NCBI GenBank assembly: GCA_945948555.1
Contig: CAMFBM010000001.1
Location: 98,309-162,308, forward strand
DNA: 64,000 bases
Reading direction: 5' to 3'
Source of the DNA: an uncultured Bacteroidales bacterium
Lineage (GTDB): Bacteria; Bacteroidota; Bacteroidia; Bacteroidales; UBA932
The notes under the pieces are model-generated. The model was not told the DNA's origin. It did not search any database and was given only the letters and a program-made list of their open reading frames with translations. A program made the position numbers and the translations under genes. Of the stretch, positions 35,903-43,309 are shown one piece after another. Within the stretch, counting starts at the first letter, position 1. Each line of letters opens with the position of its first letter.

Positions 35903-37129
35903 TTACTTGTGCAATTTCTTCCCGGAAAGGCTGCTGCCTAGGAGTTTCTGAAGGTTGAAAATCAGGGACAGACGCTGCTGGAAGCCTGAATATCCCGTTG
36001 AATGGAAGTGAACTGCCAGTTCGACTCGAAGGTCCAGGAAAGAGGCGATTCTCGGTTCATAATAGACCTCAAGACGATCATATATACCTAAAGACGAGAC
36101 ATTTCCGTCTTCGTGAAGGCGGTACATCGGGTCTCCCGGATACAACTCCCTTCCATACTTGTAACCTCCCGGATCAAGGGAATTGTAGTAAGGCATCATA
36201 TTCCTTCCCACGAAAATCCTGTCCACGATTCCGACATTCCATTTGCGGATTTCAAATTCCGCCTCCCCACCGCACGGGAAGACATATTTCCCGACCAGTT
36301 TCCTGTCCTGCTGTGCGCCCTGGAGCCATCCGAGAGTCAGGGACAGTTTCTGGAAAGGGGTCCAGAGGGCAAAATCGAAATTGACGTACGGATTGGCAAG
36401 CACATTGTCCACCACCCCCATGGCAACCTCGCTGCAGGCATAATGATACATTGTAAAATACCATCCCAGAGATAGATACGGTTTGATTTGAGACTTGCCG
36501 CTGCTGAACAGCATAAACCGCTCCCGACGGTATTTTCCGAACATTCCCATCCAGTCAATGCCGACCTCATAGTAGGATTTTGGCCGCCTGAACTGGAGCA
36601 GAAGTCCCTCCAGATTGTTGTCATAGAAACGGAGGGAATCGGAAAAGAAAGCACGGGGATAGGTGGCAGCGGTTGAACGCGGAAAAATTCCGGCGGTCAT
36701 CGTCAGGTCGGTCTTCCTGAAAGAGGCGTCCCATCTGTAATACAGAAGGATTTCCCCGAAAAGATTCCAGTTGTTCTGCCTTGTGGATGCCTCCGGATTC
36801 GGTACAGTCTCCCCTCCGGCTGCAGCAATCAGTTCCGGTCCCACGGGATTCCTTCCGAAGTCCTTCATCACATCGATTCCCGCCATCAGACGGTGGTGCA
36901 TTCCGTTCGCCTGACCGACCGAGAGCCCTACCGAAGGAGTGAGCCTTGCTCCGAAAATGGTCATTGAAGGATACAGGGATGTCCTGTACTCGGTGTTGTC
37001 AAAATTCATCTCGAAATTGACATCGTATGCAAAACGTACCGTTGCCGTCGAATCCTGCCGTGACAGGGCCCAAGTAGGTCCTGAGGTCAGGCAGGACAGG
37101 AGCAATGCAAGAAATAAACTTTTCCTCAT
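35903..37129 (-). CDS. Putative outer-membrane beta-barrel protein
   Basis: A 408-residue protein with signal peptide MRKSLFLALLLSCLTSGPTWA and a barrel-like mature part with many aromatic strands (YEVGIDWMGMFGKY, YVNFDFALWTPFQKLSLTLGW, LEVYYEPRIASFLDLRVELAVHF). It ends SLIFNLQKLLGSSLSGKKLHK, so the last strand is not at the exact C-terminus. No named family is recognised. It starts 3 bases after thrC and may be co-transcribed with thrB-thrC and the nucleotidase, although no shared function is apparent. Confidence 0.6.
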   Translation of the reverse strand: MRKSLFLALLLSCLTSGPTWALSRQDSTATVRFAYDVNFEMNFDNTEYRTSLYPSMTIFGARLTPSVGLSVGQANGMHHRLMAGIDVMKDFGRNPVGPELIAAAGGETVPNPEASTRQNNWNLFGEILLYYRWDASFRKTDLTMTAGIFPRSTAATYPRAFFSDSLRFYDNNLEGLLLQFRRPKSYYEVGIDWMGMFGKYRRERFMLFSSGKSQIKPYLSLGWYFTMYHYACSEVAMGVVDNVLANPYVNFDFALWTPFQKLSLTLGWLQGAQQDRKLVGKYVFPCGGEAEFEIRKWNVGIVDRIFVGRNMMPYYNSLDPGGYKYGRELYPGDPMYRLHEDGNVSSLGIYDRLEVYYEPRIASFLDLRVELAVHFHSTGYSGFQQRLSLIFNLQKLLGSSLSGKKLHK

Positions 37130-37132
37130 ATT

Positions 37133-38461
37133 TTATAACTTATATATGAACTGCTCCAGTTCCCCGAGGTCATTGTCCATCGTCACAAATGATTTCTCCC
37201 GTTTTGATGCCTCCAGCAAGGCATCAGGGAATTTTACGACATCATTTGCACCAAGTCCGCCTGCGAGGACGGGATTTTCCCTGAAGGCATCTTCAATGAC
37301 TCCTGCGAATTTTGCCGGATGGGCTGTCGAGAGATAGAATCCCCTGGCTTCGGTTGCTTTGGCAGCGAGCCAGCCCGCAGCCGAATGAGGGTCGCTAAGG
37401 TAGGAATGACGGGCGTATATTTCCGCAATGGCAGTCTTTATCTGATTGTCAGAGTAGGAATACCCTGCCAAATCCGCCTTAAGACTGTCGAAATCATTGT
37501 CAAACAGGTACATCAGCCTTTCAAAATTGCTCGGGGCACCGACATCCATCGCATTGGCGACAGTCCTGACAGAGGGACGTGGACGGTATTTCCCCGTTGA
37601 CAGGTATTCCGGGATGACATCATTTGCATTGCAGGCTGCCACAAAACGCCTTACGGGCAGCCCCATTTTCCAGGCCAGCATACCGGCGGTGATATTGCCG
37701 AAATTGCCGCTCGGCACCACTATGTCAGGAGTGTCCTCACCGGTTGACGCGCTGTAGTGTGCCCAAGCATAAAAATAATAAAAGGACTGGGGAATCCATC
37801 TGAGGACATTTATTGAATTGGCCGAAGTGACATTGACCCTTGAGCGGAATTCCACATCGTTGAACACCGACTTTGCCAGGGCCTGACAGTCATCGAAATT
37901 GCCCCTTACGCACACAGGATGGATGTTTCCTCCGAGGGTTGTCATCTGAGCCTCCTGAATCGGGCTGACCTTCCCTTCAGGATACAGGACAACTACCTTT
38001 ATCCCTGGCACATTGTGGAATCCGGACGCGACTGCACTGCCGGTGTCTCCTGAAGTTGCAGTAAGAACAATCAGAGAGGATTCTCCGTCATACAGCAGTC
38101 CAAGCATTCCTCCCATGAAACGTGCCCCGAAATCCTTGAATGCGAAAGTGGGACCGTGGAAAAGTTCCAGAACCGACAAACCCGGTTCAAGATTTACAAG
38201 GGGGCAGTCGAAATCGTACGACCTGCGAATCATCCTCTCCAGTTTTTCCGATGGGACATCCCCCGAAAAGAAAAGGGAGGCCAGATAGAATGCCAGGTCG
38301 GAATAGGAACGCTCTGCAAGATGCCTGACAGTGTCGAGGTCGGCACGGGGGATGTATTCAGGCATGAACAAGCCTCCGTCGGGAGCCAGCCCCATAAATG
38401 CGGCATCCTTCAAAGTGACCGGGAACTGCCGTGACAAATCTCTTGTGCTGAAATACTTCAT
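37133..38461 (-). CDS. thrC: Threonine synthase
   Basis: A 442-residue PLP enzyme that makes threonine from O-phosphohomoserine. The start MKYFSTRDLSRQFPVTLKDAAFMG and the PLP lysine in HGPTFAFKDFGARF are typical, as are TATSGDTGSAVASG and VPSGNFGNITAGMLA. Length fits the type found in E. coli and Bacteroidetes. It follows thrB by 7 bases, so the last two steps of threonine synthesis are in one unit; aspartokinase/homoserine dehydrogenase is not in the window. Confidence 0.95.
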   Translation of the reverse strand: MKYFSTRDLSRQFPVTLKDAAFMGLAPDGGLFMPEYIPRADLDTVRHLAERSYSDLAFYLASLFFSGDVPSEKLERMIRRSYDFDCPLVNLEPGLSVLELFHGPTFAFKDFGARFMGGMLGLLYDGESSLIVLTATSGDTGSAVASGFHNVPGIKVVVLYPEGKVSPIQEAQMTTLGGNIHPVCVRGNFDDCQALAKSVFNDVEFRSRVNVTSANSINVLRWIPQSFYYFYAWAHYSASTGEDTPDIVVPSGNFGNITAGMLAWKMGLPVRRFVAACNANDVIPEYLSTGKYRPRPSVRTVANAMDVGAPSNFERLMYLFDNDFDSLKADLAGYSYSDNQIKTAIAEIYARHSYLSDPHSAAGWLAAKATEARGFYLSTAHPAKFAGVIEDAFRENPVLAGGLGANDVVKFPDALLEASKREKSFVTMDNDLGELEQFIYKL

Positions 38462-38468
38462 AACGGAA

Positions 38469-39401
38469 CTACAATGTAATGTGCATAAGTTTGGCTCCCT
38501 TGTTGGAAACTTTCACAACATAGACCTGGGCTTCAGTTCCCATTGCATCAAAATGTTCCTGAAGGATTTTCCCTGCAGTTTCTGCAACGGCCTTGTTGTC
38601 ACACAGTGCAAAAACCGAAGGACCTGACCCGGAGATGTTCATTGCAAGCGCTCCGGCATTGAGAATCTTTTCACGCAGGGAGTCAAATTCCGGGATGAAC
38701 TGCTTCCTGTACGGCTCGGCCACATAATCCTGCATTGAATGGCCTATCAGATTGATGTTTCCGGTGCACAGTCCGGCCACGAGCCCTCCGACATTTCCCC
38801 ACTGGCGGATCGCATCGTGCATCGGTACCGATTTCGGCAGAATCTCACGTGCTTCCTTGGTGCTGACAACTATATGAGGATGTACGACTGCACAATAGAA
38901 ATTTCCCGGAACCGGGAGCTGAATCAGGTCAAGAGGTTCATATCCCCTTATGAGGACAATGCCTCCCATAACCGCAGGAGCGGCATTGTCCGCGTGATAT
39001 CCGCCACTGGCAAGATTCTCCCCTTCCATTGCACAGATTACCACTTCTTCTTCAGAGAGAGGGCATCCGAACAATTCATTCATTCCGTAAGCCGCTGCAG
39101 CAGACGATGCGGCACTTGAACCTATTCCGGATCCCGGATAGATTTTCTCGCAGATGACCACTTCAATTGCCGCTTTCTGACCAATTTTCTCCAGGAAGGT
39201 CCTGACAACCGGTGTGATGACATTCTTTTCAATATCGTCAGGGAGGGGAACCCCGCTTTTGTTGATGATGGTGAGGCTATCACCTTCTATTGCCGTGATT
39301 TCAAGGATGTCACCGACTTCATCAAGTGCCAATCCGATAACGTCAAATCCGCAACCCATATTCGCTATGGACGCAGGTGCAAATACTCTTACCTTTTTCA
39401 T
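38469..39401 (-). CDS. thrB: Homoserine kinase
   Basis: A 310-residue GHMP-family kinase that phosphorylates homoserine. The N-terminus VRVFAPASIANMGCGFDVIG and the ATP-binding loop PGSGIGSSAASSAAAAYG are diagnostic. The start at 39401 is chosen because the longer frame (to 39455) runs into the -7 element at 39453-39460. It is the first gene of the minus-strand block with thrC. Confidence 0.95.
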   Translation of the reverse strand: MKKVRVFAPASIANMGCGFDVIGLALDEVGDILEITAIEGDSLTIINKSGVPLPDDIEKNVITPVVRTFLEKIGQKAAIEVVICEKIYPGSGIGSSAASSAAAAYGMNELFGCPLSEEEVVICAMEGENLASGGYHADNAAPAVMGGIVLIRGYEPLDLIQLPVPGNFYCAVVHPHIVVSTKEAREILPKSVPMHDAIRQWGNVGGLVAGLCTGNINLIGHSMQDYVAEPYRKQFIPEFDSLREKILNAGALAMNISGSGPSVFALCDNKAVAETAGKILQEHFDAMGTEAQVYVVKVSNKGAKLMHITL

Positions 39402-39452
39402 ATCAAGTTCGTTTTTATGTTTCCAACTCAGGTCAGGTTCGACACGAATTTT

Positions 39453-39460
39453 CAAAATTA
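39453..39460 (-). promoter_or_regulatory. Candidate -7 element for thrB-thrC
   Basis: TAATTTTG on the minus strand matches TAnnTTTG, about 50 bases before the thrB ATG. No -33 match is visible. The leader of about 45 bases shows no obvious threonine/isoleucine leader peptide. Confidence 0.45.
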
Positions 39461-39473
39461 CTATATTTTTTGA

Positions 39474-39481
39474 TATTTTTG
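39474..39481 (+). promoter_or_regulatory. Candidate -7 element for the GSCFA gene
   Basis: TATTTTTG matches TAnnTTTG, 25 bases before the ATG at 39507. The -33 element is absent or poor. Confidence 0.5.
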
Positions 39482-39506
39482 TAATTTAATTACTCAATGA
39501 GCGGAT

Positions 39507-40373
39507 ATGAAACTTCAGACCCCGGTACAGGACACTCCCTGCACCTGTCCCATTTCGTACGATGAGAAACTCCTGTTCATCGGCAGCTGTTTCTCGGACA
39601 ATGTAGGAAAGATTCTCTCGGACTACGGTTTCGATGTTCTGGTGAATCCTTTCGGCACGCTTTACAACCCGGCATCCATCAGGGAATCCATCCTGAGGCT
39701 TTCCGAGTGCCGGCTTTTCACGGAGTCCGACTGTATCCGGATGGGTAGCGGGTCCGAACTTGTCTGCTCATTCAGCCATCATACTTCTTTCGCGAGAAAT
39801 ACCCCGGAAGAGTTTCTCGAAAACGCCAATGCCTCCCTGCGCTCAGCCTGCGAATTCTTCAACGAATGCGACACAGTGATTGTCACCCTAGGAACAGCCT
39901 GGTGTTTCATCCGTGAGGGCAGGACAGTCTCAAACTGCCTGAAGCGCGATGCACGGGAGTTTGTCAGGGAGAGGTTGTCACTGGAGCGATGCTCAGACCT
40001 TCTTTGCGAGATAATCTCATTGTGTGCCATGGCTCCCAAGCCAAAGAAAGTAATTTTCACTGTCAGCCCCATCAGACACCTTGCAGACGGAGCCAACGGC
40101 AACCAGCTCAGCAAGAGCACCCTGCTGCTCGGCATTGACAATGCCATCTCTGGTTCAAACTCCCGGGTCTGCTATTTCCCGGCCTACGAAATAATGATGG
40201 ATGAACTGAGGGACTACCGTTTCTACGCAGACGATATGACTCATCCCTCTTCTCTGGCCACCTCCTACATCGCCGAGCGGTTCCTGAACTGGGCACTCCC
40301 TTCCAGGGAACATCCCCTTCTTGAAAACCGCATCAGGGAACACAAGCACTCCTCCCATCGTCCCCGGCAATAA
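39507..40373 (+). CDS. GSCFA domain-containing protein
   Basis: A 288-residue protein carrying the family-naming motif near its N-terminus (FIGSCFSDNVG), followed by NPFGTLYNP and VTLGTAWCF, which fit a GDSL/SGNH-like hydrolase fold. The C-terminal DDMTHPSSLATSYI supplies a possible catalytic Asp-His. No signal peptide is visible, suggesting a cytoplasmic protein. Family members are widespread in Bacteroidetes but have no confirmed reaction. It stands alone upstream of tRNA-Gly. Confidence 0.88.
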   Translation: MKLQTPVQDTPCTCPISYDEKLLFIGSCFSDNVGKILSDYGFDVLVNPFGTLYNPASIRESILRLSECRLFTESDCIRMGSGSELVCSFSHHTSFARNTPEEFLENANASLRSACEFFNECDTVIVTLGTAWCFIREGRTVSNCLKRDAREFVRERLSLERCSDLLCEIISLCAMAPKPKKVIFTVSPIRHLADGANGNQLSKSTLLLGIDNAISGSNSRVCYFPAYEIMMDELRDYRFYADDMTHPSSLATSYIAERFLNWALPSREHPLLENRIREHKHSSHRPRQ

Positions 40374-40386
40374 TTTGCAATTTTAT

Positions 40387-40418
40387 TTTGCAAAAACTCA
40401 AAAAAACCATTACTTTTG
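40387..40418 (+). promoter_or_regulatory. Promoter of tRNA-Gly
   Basis: TTTG (40387-40390) and TACTTTTG (40411-40418) are 20 bases apart. The tRNA begins 13 bases after the -7 element. Confidence 0.75.
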
Positions 40419-40431
40419 CAATCCATTCTTC

Positions 40432-40504
40432 GCGGAAGTAGCTCAGGTGGTAGAGCATCAGCTTCCCAAGCTGAGGGTCGCGGGTTCGAGTCCCGTTTTC
40501 CGCT
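40432..40504 (+). tRNA. tRNA-Gly (CCC)
   Basis: A 73-base cloverleaf. The acceptor stem GCGGAAG pairs with TTTCCGC (one G-T), the D arm is GCTC...GAGC, the anticodon stem TCAGC/GCTGA encloses loop TTCCCAA with anticodon CCC, and the T arm is GCGGG-TTCGAGT-CCCGT. CCA is not encoded. A strong terminator follows. Confidence 0.95.
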
Positions 40505-40510
40505 CAACGA

Positions 40511-40547
40511 GGAGATACGGTTAAATTCCGTGTCTCCTTTCTTTTTT
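40511..40547 (+). terminator. Rho-independent terminator of tRNA-Gly
   Basis: Stem GGAGATACGG/CCGTGTCTCC (10 bp with one T-G) with a 7-base loop, followed by TTTCTTTTTT. Confidence 0.85.
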
Positions 40548-40682
40548 CAACATCTCCTCCTTCGAGCCTGCGGCTTTCCCATTCTAGAAAGGAAGATGAA
40601 CTCACCCTCAACCCCAGCCTTGAGTTGCACAACTATATGTGGCGCAGCGGCCCATACCATGATGACTGCTGTGGGAATCCCC

Positions 40683-40727
40683 GATGCTGACTCTGCCGGA
40701 AATACTTGATGCCCACTCTGCCGGAAA
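40683..40727. repeat. Two 20-bp direct repeats at 25-bp period
   Basis: GATGCTGACTCTGCCGGAAA (40683-40702) and GATGCCCACTCTGCCGGAAA (40708-40727) match at 18 of 20 bases. Repeated terminal blocks of this size are a feature of IS21-family ends, but no transposase is nearby, so a relic end is only a possibility. Confidence 0.6.
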
Positions 40728-40749
40728 GTGTAAAAAAGCCGCACAAAAT

Positions 40750-40785
40750 ATTAAAAAAAAGAAAAAACATTAAAAAAAAGAAAAA
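40750..40785 (+). repeat. A-rich 17-bp direct repeat
   Basis: ATTAAAAAAAAGAAAAA occurs at 40750-40766 and again at 40769-40785, giving a long purine tract on the plus strand about 85-120 bases before the FimB-like ATG. It may act as an UP-like or bent-DNA element. Confidence 0.6.
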
Positions 40786-40809
40786 CCTTGCGTCGGGAAA
40801 GCCTGTACT

Positions 40810-40841
40810 ATTGCGAGGAAGAATTGTTTTGTCCAGTTTTG
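40810..40841 (+). promoter_or_regulatory. Weak candidate promoter for the FimB/Mfa2-like pair
   Basis: ATTG (40810-40813) and CAGTTTTG (40834-40841) are 20 bases apart, each one mismatch from the consensus. Start of transcription would fall about 20 bases before the ATG at 40868. Confidence 0.3.
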
Positions 40842-40867
40842 CAGTGCTAACAAAAATCATCGAGCGT

Positions 40868-41947
40868 ATGAAAAAGGGTCGGACACACTGTCACTTTATT
40901 CACAAAACAAATTTCTTCTGGTGGGTTCTCACCATTGCCTGCATAGCATTCGGCTATCCGACCCTGTTTTACGGTTGCTCCTCACCGGCAGCTGTCGAAG
41001 TTCCCGGTGGGGAAGTATCCGTAATTCATTTCAAGGTTTCCGATGAAGTTTCCCCGGGTGCAGATACACAATATAATACTGATGTGTTTGTCTTCAACGA
41101 CGATGCCCTGAAAAGGCTTGACTCCTACCAGAGAGTCCGTCAGGAAGGAGGTGTGATAGCATCCAGGAGCGGTGACAAGATTTTTGTAGCGGTCTCAAAT
41201 GCAAGAACCGGGGACTGGACGGACATATATTCATACGAGGGGCTGTCATCAACGAGAGTCCTTCTCCAAGATGAGGACCCGGACAATCCCGTGAGTGTGG
41301 GGATAGCCGGAATCCGGGCAGGAAGCGGGGAAGTCAATGAGATACGGATGCGGAGACTGGTGGCCGAGATCAGGCTGACCGGGCTGAGGACGGATTTTTT
41401 CGGCACGGAGTACGAGGGGGAGCCGCTGACGGATGTCCGGGTTTATCTGACAAATGTAAGCGGGAGCTGCAAGATAGCGCGGGATGGTTGTCCGCCTCCA
41501 GAAATGATTGTCAATTCCGGAAGGCTGGACGAATTGTCCCTGAAAGGATTCAGTCACAGGGAGATTATTTTTCGGGAGTTGGGAGATGTAGGAAGGGACG
41601 GGGTGGGTGATGATGTGAGTTTCTTTTGCTACCCCGGTGACCACAAAGAAGAATCCCAGGGTTCCCCATTTACAAAACTGGTAATTGAAGGAAAGCTTCG
41701 CGGGAAAACCCATTACTATCCGTTGGTGGTCAATCGGGGCGGTGTTTCCGGCACTGTCTCCTGGGAGGAGGGTGATGATGGAGAACTCGGTGTCGGGGTG
41801 AGGAGCGGGCGGACATACTGCTATGACATTACGATTTGCCGGGGAGGGACGGATGACCCGGACATTCCCGTTGAAGGAGGTATGGTACGGATTGACGGGA
41901 ATATCGCAGGATGGGAGGAAAAGGAAAATGAGAGAATCGTGTTTTGA
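40868..41947 (+). CDS. FimB/Mfa2-like fimbrial lipoprotein (first of pair)
   Basis: A 359-residue putative lipoprotein with a long signal region ending FYGC at about Cys37. The mature part begins with a beta-sandwich typical of the FimB/Mfa2 fold: VSVIHFKVSDE, then NTDVFVFNDDALKRLDSYQ, where a strand reading as VFVF or LFVFN is the family mark. The second half has RMRRLVAEIRLTGLRTDFFG and SGRTYCYDITICRGG, matching the second domain. The frame is open for 54 codons upstream, but the start at 40868 gives the signal peptide. Mfa2/FimB proteins anchor short fimbriae in the outer membrane. GGG and CGG codons look more frequent than in neighbours. Family call is by pattern only. Confidence 0.68.
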   Translation: MKKGRTHCHFIHKTNFFWWVLTIACIAFGYPTLFYGCSSPAAVEVPGGEVSVIHFKVSDEVSPGADTQYNTDVFVFNDDALKRLDSYQRVRQEGGVIASRSGDKIFVAVSNARTGDWTDIYSYEGLSSTRVLLQDEDPDNPVSVGIAGIRAGSGEVNEIRMRRLVAEIRLTGLRTDFFGTEYEGEPLTDVRVYLTNVSGSCKIARDGCPPPEMIVNSGRLDELSLKGFSHREIIFRELGDVGRDGVGDDVSFFCYPGDHKEESQGSPFTKLVIEGKLRGKTHYYPLVVNRGGVSGTVSWEEGDDGELGVGVRSGRTYCYDITICRGGTDDPDIPVEGGMVRIDGNIAGWEEKENERIVF

Positions 41948-43241
41948 AAGAATGTCGTCCGGGGCGTTTGTCCTTCTTGTTTTGGTGTCTTGTCTTTTGC
42001 CATCCTGCACAAGGGAACTTCCCTCGGGAAATTCCGGGACGGTGCTGCTGACATTCGGGGATTTTGATTTTACGACAAAGTCCGTCTCTCCAGACGAGGA
42101 AAGGATAAGTGACTTGACGCTTTTCGTGTTCAACAGGGACGGGCTGTTGGAGTCAAGTCATTATTTCAAGTCAGGCGACTTCATTGAATCAGGTCCGGGA
42201 GGATGCACCTGTGAGGTGAACTTACTGAAGGGATGCAAGTATTCATTCTATGCATGCGCGAACACAGGATTCCGGGTCCGGGCGGAAACTCTGGAGGAAT
42301 TGAAGGATTTCCATTTTTACATGGCCTATCCGGATGATTACAGGATCGGGATTCCGATGAGCGGTACTCTTGAGAACGTGCCGGCTCCGCAGGCCGGAGG
42401 GCGGATTCCAGTCCCGTTAAGACGGGCAATGGCAAAGGTTTCTGTCAGTGTTGACCGGGGAAGACTTTCTGACGGGGTGGAATTCAATGTGACAGGCGTC
42501 AGGATTCGGGGGTGCCCGAAAAGTGTGGCAATGTTTGAAGGAAATTCCGTGGATAACGAGGATGACATCCACGCCGCCGGATTCTCCAGAACGGGATATG
42601 ACGTGCAGCCATTGAACAGAAATGTCTCCGGACAGGTCAGCGGGGAGGTCAGCCTGTACCTTTTTGAGAACTTGCAGGGGAATCCTCTCGGGAACGTTGA
42701 GGAGCACGGAGGGAAGGTGTTCAAGAATGGGGATCCCCTGGAGTGGAAATGCTCATATCTCGAATTGGAAGCAGATTACATCTCGAAGGAATACATATCC
42801 TTGCCGGGAAAGGGTCTGGTATACAGAATGTATCTTGGGGAGAATCCTTCCGATTTCAATGTGGAGAGGAACTGTCATTACCACATTACGGTGACTCCTG
42901 AGGATGACGGTCTGGGAAATGACGGCTGGCGTGTGGACAAGTCAGGACTGGAGTATCAGGGAGAGAAGTATCTGACGGTCTCCCCGGGGAATTACATTCA
43001 CGGGCACATCGGGGATGTAATCCACATCAGATGCGGTCTGAAGCCGGATTGGGCGGAATTTGACATCGGAATTGAAGAGCTTGAGACTGACAGGAACAAC
43101 GGCATCTACGACTATGTCGTGGACCCTGACGGGAAAGGGGTCACCCTGACCTTGAAAGGGAGCGGCGGCGGACTGTTGTATTTCGAGGCGGGGCCTCCGG
43201 TCAATGAGGCAGCAATGGTGGTCGTGGTCTCAGACCCTTAG
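41928..43241 (+). CDS. FimB/Mfa2-like fimbrial lipoprotein (second of pair)
   Basis: A 437-residue putative lipoprotein with lipobox LPSC. The start at 41928 (MRESCFERMSSGAF) overlaps the first gene by 20 bases; an ATG at 41952 is an alternative. The first domain contains TTKSVSPDEERISDLTLFVFNRDGLLE, a close match to the Mfa2/fimbrillin pattern in which a TR/TK precedes IxxLxLFVFN. The second domain follows from RRAMAKVSVSVDRG, and the C-terminus from about residue 330 (PGNYIHGHIGDVIHIRC) looks like an extra beta domain. The pair appears to be coupled. No fimbrillin shaft gene (FimA/Mfa1) is nearby. Confidence 0.68.
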   Translation: MRESCFERMSSGAFVLLVLVSCLLPSCTRELPSGNSGTVLLTFGDFDFTTKSVSPDEERISDLTLFVFNRDGLLESSHYFKSGDFIESGPGGCTCEVNLLKGCKYSFYACANTGFRVRAETLEELKDFHFYMAYPDDYRIGIPMSGTLENVPAPQAGGRIPVPLRRAMAKVSVSVDRGRLSDGVEFNVTGVRIRGCPKSVAMFEGNSVDNEDDIHAAGFSRTGYDVQPLNRNVSGQVSGEVSLYLFENLQGNPLGNVEEHGGKVFKNGDPLEWKCSYLELEADYISKEYISLPGKGLVYRMYLGENPSDFNVERNCHYHITVTPEDDGLGNDGWRVDKSGLEYQGEKYLTVSPGNYIHGHIGDVIHIRCGLKPDWAEFDIGIEELETDRNNGIYDYVVDPDGKGVTLTLKGSGGGLLYFEAGPPVNEAAMVVVVSDP

Positions 43242-43309
43242 AAAGGACTAGTCCCGGGTACCTGGGGAGGTATAATCCCGGACCCTTGGAACGGCGGGAA
43301 TGGAGGACT

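Larger units (their letters stand above)
40548..40867. other. 320-base non-coding stretch with short tandem repeats, possible mobile-element remnant
   Basis: No convincing gene is found between the tRNA-Gly terminator and the FimB-like gene. The stretch holds a 25-base-period direct repeat (40683-40727), an A-rich 19-base repeat (40750-40785) and a weak promoter. On the minus strand a 65-codon frame is open but has no recognised family. The left part (40548-40680) shows no structure that I can name. Confidence 0.5.

Noticed and set aside
40547..40744. Minus-strand frame across the repeat-bearing spacer
   Set aside because: 65 codons, no family, and it spans the direct repeats; not enough to call a gene.
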